A stretch of DNA of 64,000 nucleotides, from assembly GCF_001411555.2 (NCBI RefSeq), contig NC_049904.1, forward strand, positions 27,851,370 to 27,915,369, read 5' to 3'. This DNA comes from Juglans regia. Its lineage: Eukaryota > Streptophyta > Magnoliopsida > Fagales > Juglandaceae. This document shows, in pieces, positions 20,301-30,778 of this stretch; within the stretch, counting starts at the first letter, position 1; the number at the start of each line of letters is the position of its first letter. The notes below the pieces were generated by a model that saw nothing but the letters and a program-made list of their open reading frames with translations, was not told where the DNA came from and ran no database searches. The position numbers were made by a program, and so were the translations under genes.

Positions 20301-22593
20301 TCATAAGCAGCATGCCCGTTCATGCACCCTTATCTTGGGGGTTCAATTGGAGACTCATTTACTTAATAATCTCTCGTATTATGGATCACATTTCCCTATC
20401 AGCCCAGCATATGTTTATTGGCTATAATTAGTGCTGTTTAGGAATACCAGAGCTTTTTCCCCTAATTGAACCAACTTTAAAACTCAAAACTGTATAAATC
20501 TTCTTTCTCTTTCACAAACCCGAAACCATTGATTTTTCCTAACATTTACTCATTAATTTAGTCATGGTAGACATCCTCTATAGTGCTGTTTTGAGGTCAC
20601 TATTTTATTTTATTATATGTTCAGGGAATTGTACTTATAAGAGAGAAATGAACCTAACCTTAATGTTTGAAGTTCTGATATTTTTACTGCAGTTTGGTCG
20701 TGGATCAATGGGGAAGATACCAGGGTTCCGAGCTGAGAGAAATCACATTCTGGATTCTCGCTATCTACAGGAGGCCTGGAATATGCCTTCCCATCTTGCC
20801 AAAGGAAGAGGAAGGAATTTCCATTTGCCTTTACTGGCAAGTGGTATGTCTTCATCGGATGGTGAAAAATCTCTAGTTGACAAGCTTCCTGATGCTGATT
20901 CAAAAATTGACGGACCTCAATCTATTATATCAAGATTTTGTTCTTCCAATCTTGACTCTATTAGTGTTGAGGTACGACCGGCAGTTGTACCAGCATCTGT
21001 GGGGGTAAGGCCTCCGCTAAATGTGCATAATTCTCACCCACTACCCCTGCAGCCTATTTTTTCACAGAAGAAACAGATGAAGAGCCAATTTGACTCAATA
21101 AATTCTAGCAATAATGTCAACAATCGTGGTCCAAATGGGTATTTATATGATCAGCAGTTGGATGGTTTTGGAAACAAGGAGCTGAGTGCTATGAAACTGT
21201 CACAATTATCTAATCAGCGTGCAGGACTAATTTCTCTGAATCAGCGAAACCAGGTTCAAGTCACTCCTTTACAGCCACAATTTCTTCCATCCCAGGGGGC
21301 ACATCCATCTTCAGCTGCTGTAGTGCCACCTCATTTAGTGGCTCCACGTTTGAATCATGGATACAACCCACAAATGCATGGTGCTGCTGTTAGCTCAGTT
21401 CTGTCAAAACCTGTAACTGGTGCTCAGTTGATGTTACCTGTTCAAAATATTCCAAATAGCTCACTACATTTACAGGGGGGAACCTTGCCAATACCTCCAG
21501 GTGTCCCTCCCACTTCATCGCAAATGATACCTCTCACACAAAATGCAGTTCCAGTTGTCGCTAATCAGCCGACAAGCATTTCTGGATTGATCGGTTCTCT
21601 CATGGCTCAGGGTTTGATCTCGTTTACCAGACCCACCCCTGTACAGGTATCTACTGCATTGATGTTTCTCTGTATGATTTAGATGTTGAAGATTGGTTTC
21701 TTCCCCCTTAAAATGCAATTGCTAGATTGTTTCTAAGCCAAGTCATTCAATATATAGGATTCTGTGGGAGTTGAATTTAATGCTGACCTTCTTAAGGTGC
21801 GCCATGAGTCTGCAATAAGTGCCCTATATACTGACCTCCCAAGACAATGCAAAACCTGTGGCCTCCGATTCAAATGCCAAGAAGAGCACAGTAGTCATAT
21901 GGATTGGCATGTAACCAAGAATCGAATGTCTAAGAACCGGAAGCAGAAACCTTCTCGTAAGTGGTTTGTAAGTGCGAGCATGTGGCTCAGTGGTGCAGAG
22001 GCATTGGGAAGTGAAGCAGTTCCTGGGTTTTTGCCTACTGAGGTCATTGTAGAAAAGAAGGATGATGAAGAAATGGCCGTGCCTGCTGATGACGACCAGA
22101 ATGCATGTGCATTATGTGGGGAGCCTTTTGATGATTTTTACAGTGATGAGACAGAGGAGTGGATGTATAAGGGGGCTGTCTACTTAAATATGCCCAGCGG
22201 CTTGACAGCAGGCATGGATAGATCTCAGTTAGGTCCTATAGTGCATGCTAAGTGTCGCTCTGAATCTAGTGTGGTTTCCCCAGAAGATTTTAGACAAGAT
22301 GAAAGGGTATGCTTCTCTCTCGTCGAACCTTTCATTGTTTTTATTTATTTACATGCTGCAGAAAGTCTGACTTTGTTAAGACTGTCACTTTCATTAGTAT
22401 TTTGTTGGAGGTCTTTGCCATTCATTCATGTATGCATTGTATGGGAACAATGACCTATATGTATTTGTATATGTGTATATCGAATTCTTATGCCTAAAGC
22501 TCTACTTTTTTTTCTATATTCATTGTTTACAATTGTCATACGCAGGGAATTACTGCAGAGGGTAGTCAAAGCAAACGAATGCGGCTTAGTTAG
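14324..22593 (+). CDS. PCFS4: PCF11-similar pre-mRNA cleavage and polyadenylation factor (PCFS4-like), 1021 aa
   Basis: This is a plant homologue of yeast Pcf11, a nuclear factor that binds the RNA polymerase II C-terminal repeats and works in mRNA 3'-end formation and termination. In Arabidopsis PCFS4 is linked to alternative polyadenylation of FCA and flowering time. Exons by hand: 14324-14662, 15798-15899, 15991-16245, 18908-19726, 20693-21646, 21758-22306 and 22546-22593. Every junction is phase 0. Residues about 30-165 form the CTD-interacting domain ([41 protein letters not shown]). The middle is long, low complexity and Pro/Ser/Gln rich. Near residue 854 is a C2H2 zinc finger (C-x2-C-x12-H-x3-H, CKTCGLRF...SHMDWH). 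A second Cys/His cluster (CALCGEPF ... HAKC) follows. The start is the first ATG in the frame. Intron 3 is 2.66 kb and full of repeats. The tail [10 protein letters not shown] is basic. Confidence 0.93.
16804..17235. repeat. Two diverged repeat copies in PCFS4 intron 3 (TRIM/LTR-like)
   Basis: The segments from about 16804 and about 17037 share a common plan: GATTGAGTA then AAGG-GG, GAGAT-C-ACATT-CTTG and AAGTTCATGC. The second also has a WTGGAGTATGAGCCCAAATG-type part and a GGCTCGGGTCTTCCTTGGG part, and the first has ACTTGGCCTTCCTTAGG. This resembles the ends of a small LTR-type (TRIM-like) retroelement family. Boundaries and target duplications are not clear. Confidence 0.45.
17480..17674 (+). 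mobile_element. Probable LINE 3' end in PCFS4 intron 3
   Basis: The stretch GTGTACTTCCAGTATTACTT, then GGATTGCGCCCTTTTGC, resembles the 3' ends of plant LINEs. A pattern of AATAAA, then CTTATAAAAAAAAAAAA at about 17660-17674, gives the poly-A tail. No reverse transcriptase coding part is present, so this would be a 5'-truncated insertion. Confidence 0.5.
18604..18790 (-). mobile_element. MITE family A copy 1 (187 bp) in PCFS4 intron 3
   Basis: The element begins GTTTGGAT at 18604 and ends ATCCAAAC at 18790, so the termini are perfect 8-base inverted repeats. Inside are TCTCATCTCA-type words and an ATTATTATT-rich centre. Copies of the same size and plan lie at 55923-56110 and 61858-62035 in the opposite orientation. 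Confidence 0.75.
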
Positions 22594-24132
22594 ACCCTCT
22601 TCATTGTTGTCTGTAACTTAATATGATTTTGTTTATTTTTTCGGCATGCTCTTAACTTACTTCTACAGTAGCATCAGAGCTTCCGGTACCTTGGCTTCAT
22701 GCCAGAACGTTGTACGTGTATAGTTGGATTTGTATCATACAACATTATCTTGCAGCAGAGGTTACAAATTCCCAGGTTACCTTTCTGGTGTGCTTTTCCT
22801 CTCTCTCACACAAAACATCAAGGGCATTGAATACATTTTTCATGTTCATCAAACAGGTATTCTTAAGGATACTTTAAACATCTTGAAAGGGAATGGGTAT
22901 CATTCACCATGGAACAATATAAAAAAAAACGACAACACCATAAAAAAGGCAATAGAAAAAAGGAAAATAGAGGGTGGGGCATGCCAGAGTATTAGATCCA
23001 CTTTTTTCTCTGCACCTCTTTTCTCTAAACATTATGCAGGGTGAAGCATGAGAAGTTGTAACTTTAAGCAAAGGGTTCCCGTGCTTATTTCTCATCAAAA
23101 GGTTCGATGGGAGTGAAACCAATTGCAGTTGAAATTACAAATAGGCTTGGAGCCTCTTTCCTTTTTAGATTGTTTTGGGTTCATTTATAAAGTAATTAAG
23201 AATTATTCTCAAAGGTGGTGGGCTTGTGTAAGCTTTAAGACTCTTGTTTTCAGATGTTACTGTTCTATTTTTCATATTTTGTAATAGCGATACTGTTTAC
23301 TTTCCTATTTGAAGTGCTTGTTCTCTTCCGATTTAAACTGGTGTGTACTTGCTCTTTGATTAAGTTGAATGCATTTATCTCCTTGAACCTTTGGCCTTTC
23401 TTGCCTGCCTTTCATGGTTGCAATGTGTATACCTTGACAACAAAATATCATGCCTGTTTGCCTCTCTCTCACTCTCTCTCTCAACATATTTGCTTTCTGC
23501 GGAATTTTCTCTGCAAGTTTGGAAACGATGCTACATTCACTCTATACAACTCTGCTTATGAATTTTATCATTCTGCTCTTCTTCTGAATCAAGAGAATGA
23601 TTGAATCTTTTTCAGTAGATTGAGAAACTTAGCAGCAGTTCGATATTTCAGCCTCATTATTTAGCCGTTTCTTCCTAGTAATTTTGCGACAGAGTAATGT
23701 TACTTGCAGTCATGGAGTGTACAAGTGTCGTACAGTCGTTTTAAAAAAGAGTGAGGTTTACTATTAAAAAATTATTATTTTTATGTGGGTCTTGTATATA
23801 TTCACTTTTTTCAAAATGATTGCGCGGTGTTTACGCATTTATGATTGTAACTATCATTTCTTTAATGCATATACCTCATCAACTAAAGATGAGGGGAAGA
23901 AAAGAAAAAAAAAAGCAAAAATAACCCGCAGCACTTAATAAGTAAAACCATCTGTATCATCCAATAGCAAAGGATTTCCTCCTAGTCGTGTACAACCCGT
24001 TTATTGCAGGCACTTCCCTTAACTATTTCTGATTTTCTAAATTAGGCCTTCCCAACACTAAAAAAAGGGTTTGCATCTTTGTTTTTGTGCGTTAAATCAT
24101 ATGTTTACAAGCAGAAAGAAACGCAACCGTTG
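22594..24132. other. 3' flank of the PCFS4-like gene and convergent spacer before the TSB-like gene
   Basis: The PCFS4-like gene (plus) and the TSB-like gene (minus) converge here, so both 3' UTRs lie in this stretch. Apart from a MITE at 23691-23862 and short CT runs near 23463-23483, no gene is visible. Exact polyadenylation sites cannot be told from sequence alone. Confidence 0.5.
23691..23862 (+). mobile_element. MITE family B copy (about 172 bp)
   Basis: The left end reads AGAGTAATGTTACTTGCAGT. The right end, TGTAACTATCATTTCTTT, is its imperfect inverse. Inside is a GTACAGTCGTTTTAAAAAAG arm and its partner CAAAATGATTGCGCGG. Similar elements are at 52270-52444, 60780-60954 and, more weakly, 61629-61786. 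Confidence 0.65.
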
Positions 24133-27100
24133 CTACATTGAGTGATGTTTGTGGTTGAAAAGTGTGGCAACATCCTTATCTCCACACCCACTACAATTTA
24201 CTACAACCTTCGTGGCAGCAGGTAAAGTAGGGCAAAGTTTGTCTAGAAATGCCAATGCATGAGAGGCCTCCAATGAAGGAATTATACCTTCCAATCTGCA
24301 TAACAATTGACATGCTGCAATGCCAACAATAGAGAACCAAAATTAATGGTTTCAATTTAGGAAAATACATAAAAAAAGTATACTTTTTTTCAAAAAAGTA
24401 CATGAGTTGATAGCTCGTTGTATACCATCAATGGCTTCCCGGTCTGTGGCAGTGTAGAATTCAGCACGCCCTGTATCTTTGAGAAAGCTCAGCTCCGGGC
24501 CAACCCCAGGGTACTGCAACCTGCATTTAATTAGTGGATTAGGCTCACATGTATCACGGCAACCAATTAGCATTTTCATCTTTCCAAATATTAGATTCAG
24601 AGGCGAAGTCTCTATAGCTAGTTGGTACAAATTTCATGTATTAAAAACCTGATGGGTTTTTATTTTTTTATTTTTTTACTTACCCCACAGCAATTGAGTA
24701 TGGCTCTAAAGTCTGGCCTTCCTCATCTTGCAACAAATAGCTCATGGCTCCATGAAAAACACCCACATCACCTCTAGCCAGAGTTGCAGAGTGCCTACCA
24801 CTTTCTAAGCCAAGCCCAGCACCCTCAACTCCAATCAACCTCACATCTTTATCTTCAATAAATTCATGGAACAACCCCAATGCATTAGAACCAGTCCCTA
24901 CACAGGCAAGCAATACATCAGGTTTGCCACCCCATTTCTCCATTGCTTGCCTTCTTGTTTCCTTTCCAATCACTGATTGAAATTCTCGGACCATGCTTGG
25001 ACATGGATGAGGCCCCACGACTGTGCCAGGCAAGTAATAATTGGTTTCTATGTCTCCCACCCATTCCCGAATTGCATCCGAGGTTGCTTCCTTAAAATTC
25101 CCCTCCACGGATTTAACCTACGACAGTATGGCCATATAGAAACAATGAAGTTTACTTCGTAGTTGGAGACACATATTATACTGATCTTCGTTAATGGAAA
25201 GATTAACTGAATTGCATAAATTTAGAAGAGTTTGGAGCTAAAAGAAGAAGTGTAATTATAATACCTGGGCACCCAGCAATTTCATCAAGAGCAAATTAGA
25301 AGACTGTTTCTCCATGTCTTTGGTGCCCATAAAGATGGTGCACTCCAAAGAAAGTTTGGCACAAGCAGCAGCTGTTGCCACACCATGCTGTCCGGCACCA
25401 GTGGCTGCCACCACTCGTTTCCGGCCCATGCGTTTGGCAATCATCGCCTGTGCGATAGCGTTGTTGATCTTGTGTGCTCCACCATGGGTGAGATCTTCTC
25501 GTTTCAGATATATATCTGGCCCTTCTCCTTTATTGTTCTTGTAGTGATTTGAGAGCCGCTCAGCGAAGTAGAGAGGTGTCTCCCTCCCAACATAGTCTCT
25601 TAGTGCTGTTTCGAGCTCAGCCTGCAATTAATACATTCATATGTAAGAATGAAACTTCCCATTATTTTTCAGAGTTCCCGTGGTGATGAGCGCTGAGGCC
25701 GATGGAGGAGCCATGGCCAGGATTGAGCTTCCCATGTCGGGCCTCGGTCGCTTTTTTCTAAAATCTTCTTAGTGGAAGGGTATTTATGTCATTCTAATTG
25801 TATATATTAGGAAATAGATAATAATAGGCTTACTACTTCCTACCACCTATTTACTACTTATTTTATTTTTTTAATGATTAAGAAATTAGCTATTAGTAAA
25901 CTTGTATATTCTTTTTTAATAATTAAGGATATTAAAAAAATACTTAAAACAACTATGACGTGAATCTTTATTTTTTTTAAGAATTTTGTACTCATCATCT
26001 CTATACTACGTAATTATTAAAGGAAATAATAGATAAATAATGTAGAAATAATAAGTAGAAGAATTTTTATTTTATTTATTTATTTATTCTAATACGCGTA
26101 TGGTTCAAGAATAACAAAGAATTTTTTATAATGTAATATGAACGAATATTCATTCTCGTACCTCGAAAATGATGGGACCAACGGAATTTAATTCTCTAGG
26201 ACGATTCAATAGACAACACAATGAACACGCAACAAAAGAAAATTGGCTTTGAGTTCATGGACCATGGTGCCCGGGTGATGCTTTTGACAATAAAAAATTA
26301 ATATTTAATTTTATAAAAAAAATAAAATTAAAAGAATTTGCAATTAGGTATATAATCTATTTATCGTATAATAATAGACTTACCATCTTTTTATTATTAT
26401 TTTATTATTTTTAGTGTAATTGTTTTTGTTTTTTTAACTATTTTTTGTTATTTTTAATTAGAAAAATTTTAAAAATATATAATTTTATTAATAATTACAT
26501 TTTTAACCATTAAATAAAAAAAATTAAACAATTAAAAAAAATAGAAGTGTAATAAAAGAGTGATAATAATATCATTATTCATATTTATCAATCTCTCGTT
26601 AAAAGGTTAACGGAAGGCCACTTGCTAGTTTTTAATTGACTAACACACGACATCAAGATACCACGTCAGCCAATCAAAAGTTGACAACCGCATGCTAATA
26701 TCACGTCACAATCTTTTCGTTCATTTCTTAATAAAAGATTGGCGGAGATATCCAGACGTCGAGTTATAAAATAGTGAAAACCAATGAACCCTAAACTTTA
26801 TTATTCTACATATTGATATCTCATGATTTAAAAAACTAAAATTAAAAGATAAGTGAAACAAATATTTATTATATGGAAGATGTATGATTTTATTTTATTT
26901 TTTTTATATATATATAGAAAATAGGCTTAAGTCATTCATGAAAATGAAATTACAATTGTGACCTAATACATACAAAAAAAATCTCAGATTACAAGTCAAC
27001 TATTAACGGTTGGAGTTCTACTAGTACACAAATTTTTTTGTGACTGGTATGGTCTTAACTTTTATAACTCTTTACAAACAAATCGTCTAAGAGACCACAC

Positions 27101-28397
27101 TCTGCCTAAAGCAGGAATTTCAAACCTTATCTCCAAAGGAGGAGATGACTTTCACTACTCTATGGACAAAATGTCCAAGAGACTATTTTATTTTTATTTT
27201 TATTTTATTTTTACTTAAACAAAAAGAAATAACAATAAATATAAAGATAGATGTGAAAATGACGGATTACAGCTGTAGATCTGAATTTTTAAATTGAAAG
27301 AAAGCAAAATACAAGAAACAAAGAGATTGTGGTAGTGTGTGAGGGACACGCACCATGTTAAGAGTGTGACGGCTAATCGAGTCTAAAGAAATTGAGGTCT
27401 CTGGTCCCAGAAACGCTGTGCGTGGAGATAGTAAAAACTTCCTGGTGTGATGGTGCGTGAATCTCACAAGCTACTATGACCCGCGTGTGTGACTCATGTG
27501 CCGCTTCATTCAATGAAAGGCTTCGGCTGTCTAAAGGATCGACAGCATGGGAATCCTGCGGAGGGGTGCATGTTGGTTGCTGGGCTTCGGAAAATAACAG
27601 ATTGGTGTTTCGCCCAATAAACAAAAACTGAAAAATAAATGGCTATACAGTCTCTAGTCTAACCAGATGGAAGGAGGGAGGGAGGAGCCGAAGCTTGATG
27701 TTGAGTTTTCGCTGAGGCGGCTCTTTGGAGAGAAAAGGGATAGATAGCTTATGGCTAAAAGATTTATGATTTAAATTTGTACAATATAATTCATAAATAT
27801 TAATCACCGTCTTTTTAAAGTATCATCCACTCAACATTAATTGATGTAGCATCAAATGATTGATCATAAACAAGTAAAATATAAAATATATTTTTCACTT
27901 ATATAATACCATATTATGGAAGAATGAGAGAATGATAAATAAAATGACAATAAATAGCATTCCTATTTTGATTAAGGAACTAATTAATTAATTATTACCT
28001 GAAACTCGGGGTCACTTAAGATGAAGTTGAATTGGGATTGAAGCTCGCTCAAAGAAGCCATCAATATCTCAGGCACGTACTTGCCTCCAAACCTCCCAAA
28101 CCTTCCTTCATTATTCCTCCCGACTTTTCTAATTTCATCGTGATCTTCATCGTCTACTGTTTCGACAACTTGTGGCATTGTCAATGTCCTGATCCTCCTC
28201 CTCCTCGTCCTCAGGATCAAATCACTCAAGCCCACCGGAACCTCCTTAACCAAAGTAGTCTTGTGATCAACGGTAGTAAGTACTGCTGCACGAACCAGCA
28301 GCTTTGAGGAAATATTGCCATTTCTTGATCTCCTAACGTCTGTGCTGGATGCAGGACATATAATTTTGGCAGTAAGAAGATGGGTACTGCTTCTCAT
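24133..28397 (-). CDS. TSB: Tryptophan synthase beta-subunit paralogue with an altered active site, 488 aa
   Basis: TrpB/TSB enzymes use PLP to join indole and serine into tryptophan in plastids, normally with an alpha subunit. Exons on minus: 27999-28397, 25265-25621, 24684-25117, 24426-24520 and 24133-24314; phases agree and the frame is open. Residues 1 to about 60 look like a plastid transit peptide (Ser/Arg/Thr rich, no acidic run). The PLP lysine is K184 (GGAHKINN), and S470 and E444 match Ser377 and Glu350 of Salmonella TrpB. By eye alignment several key positions differ. Glu109 is Ala206 ([11 protein letters not shown], codon 25403-25405). Arg141 is Lys238. The phosphate loop is GTGSN rather than GGGSN (Thr327). 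Asp305 is Gln399. His313 is Leu407. Arg379 is Cys472 (SGCGDKD). Three residues are missing in the loop before ATSDAIREW. The C terminus (LFNHKHHSM) is unlike the family. Intron 1 is 2.4 kb. It could be a new enzyme, a serine-consuming side enzyme, or an early pseudogene. Confidence 0.92.
27270..27735. other. Higher-complexity block inside intron 1 of the TSB-like gene
   Basis: Most of this intron is AT-rich filler, but this block has mixed composition and a minus-strand open frame at 27373-27624. It looks like an inserted repeat (possibly LTR-derived) or an alternative 5' exon. I do not recognise the peptide and see no clear splice frame joining it to the TSB-like exons. Confidence 0.35.
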
Positions 28398-30080
28398 GTT
28401 ACAAGTCGTAATATTATTAATAAAAACTTGGGGTGGGGTTGGCTAACTTGGCTTAGAATTAAGGGTTTTTTTTTTTCTTCTTGAGGTGCCGAAAGGCCTT
28501 CGATGTTGGGGTTCTTATAATAATCAGCTTTGCTATATGCAACCGAGCGGCGAAATCGTTGGGGAATCGGTTGCCACATCAGCCGATATATTTAAAAAAA
28601 AAAAATAGATGAATCGTGAGGGAATGAGGAAATAGTACAATAGAAAACCCTGCTCTGCGTTGCAGTCGTCTGCACCGATAAATTAACAGTACCTGGACAA
28701 ATTGTTGCCCATTTTCGTGGTAAATATATTTAAGCTCGGCCCCATCCACGGCGTCCCGTCCACAAGCTCCTACACCCAACGCATAGAGCACAACATCTCT
28801 ATTCAGAAGGAGAGTGATTATTCAATTGTTACGATGAAGCAACCCCATCTCTATCTCTGTCTCTCTCTCAAGTCCAAATGAGATTTTTTTGTTTTTGTTT
28901 TTGTTTTCTCTTCTCTATTTAAAATCTTGGATAAATTATTTACTTATCTTTAGAGGAATATTTTTTATGTGTTTGGTTCGCAACCCACTTCAAAGAAAAC
29001 GTGTGTGTTGAGGACTGTGATTATGGAGGATTATCTATTTCTGCTCTGCACTATTTATTAAGGGAGAACAAGCTGTTTTTTTTTTCCCCTCTGGGCAATT
29101 TCACGTTAAAACCAAAACACAGAAAAAAAAAGGGTATTAACAAACCCAGAATAAGAGTTTTTAAATATAACGAAATTAATTGTTTATTTATAAAATCATT
29201 ATTCATTTGCATCTTTTCTGCAGTTGTTGAGAACTTGAAAGCAAAGTTCAGAGTTTTCGAATCGATGAACACTGGACATAGTTTAATAACAAGAAATAAA
29301 TAAATAAATAATGATAGAACTTGTAAAAGAACCTTGACTGCTTTCTTTTCGGATTCTCAGATATTTCTTTTGATTCTTTGAAAAGCTTTGGAAGGTTTAT
29401 TTTTTCCTGTGCTTGGGGAAGATGAAGGACCTTCTGTGCTTGATGAGCATTTTTGTTTGAAAGCTAGAAATGAGAAAGTTGAAGACACGGAGAAGAAGAT
29501 GAAGGAATGTTAACCGTTTTGAAAAAAATAAAACGTTACCGTTTTATTTAGTGCCACATGGGACACGGTTACCCAGTGGTTTCTTCAGCCGGTTACGTCT
29601 AGCATTTTTCTATAACAATAGAGTGATACGTCGTACGTACGTCTAGATCAGCGAACGAGGAACACATGCATGCATGCGGTCAATGTCATGAAACGAATTA
29701 TTAAAGCCACGAGCTGGATAAGAAACCTAGCGATCAATAATCGATCGAAGGTCATCATCACATGATAGATATGTGAGTGGGTTCATACAAACGTTATATC
29801 AATAATGTCATTCCATTGCATGCATCAAAGCTAGCTAGTTAATTAATTACATCTAGGATTGTTCAAAAATCCAGCCGGGAACCTGGTTGCAAAACTTGGA
29901 TACACCTGATCCGGATATCGGTTTAAAACCTGAAACTTGGTTTTATTTATTTTTTGAATGTTTTGATGTTTGAATGCTTATATTTTTCTTTTTTTTTCAA
30001 AAATGACTGAGAACATGCAGGGAAAAAAATAGTTGGTCCGATGGAAACGAGCTTCTCTATTATAGATGTCAATTGCTATG
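28398..30080. other. Upstream region of the TSB-like gene and intergenic spacer
   Basis: The first few hundred bases are the promoter/5' UTR side of the TSB-like gene (minus). A CT-rich run occurs at 28853-28870. No gene is visible up to 30080. Confidence 0.45.
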
Positions 30081-30778
30081 CAGTGGCAGATCTACGTGTA
30101 TCTTGCCCCCCAAATTTTTTTTGAAAAATCAAAATATACCCTAGTTTTTAATCATAATTCTATAAATATAGAAAATGGTCCCCCAAAAAACTTTATAATC
30201 CCCATATGTTATGCAAAATTTTATAAAATTCCAAACTTATTAATATGAATCTCAAAGTTTTTTGTTATACAATATTATGTTTCTTAATATGGAGTCTAAA
30301 GTAAAAATATAAGAAAAATCATTTAAGGTTGGTGATCTATATGGAAAATAGTTGAGTCGTTTTATTCTCTAGACTTCATTAAGCAAGAAAAAACTTATTT
30401 AAGGTCTCTATTATAGTATTATATGCTTAATGTGACACGAAAATATCTAAAGTTTACATGAAACTTAATAAACTAACTTAGATACTAGAATGAAAGATGA
30501 TATTCTAAAAAATCACTTGATAGTTACAATGAAACAAATAAATTCTAAATATTTAATTACAAAAATAATAATAGATGAATATTTTTCATGAAACATTATC
30601 ATAAAAAATCTAAAACATATATTAGGATGTTGTATTTTTAGAATTTTTTTTCTACGTGTATATTACAAATTATCGAGATCTAATTTTACATATAGTTATG
30701 TTTTTATGATTTTTGAATTTCAATGTGTCACAACTAGAAAATTTGGCCCCCCTAAAAAAAATTGATGTTCCACCACTG
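30081..30778. mobile_element. hAT-like non-autonomous element (698 bp)
   Basis: The left end CAGTGGCAGATCTACGTGTA and the right end TTGATGTTCCACCACTG are imperfect inverted repeats (CAGTGGYRGA). Each is followed inward by a C-rich or A-rich block (GCCCCCCAAATTTTTTTT against TTGGCCCCCCTAAAAAAA). CAGTGG ends with poly-C/poly-A subterminal blocks are common in plant hAT derivatives. No clear 8-base target duplication was found and no transposase is encoded. Confidence 0.6.
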
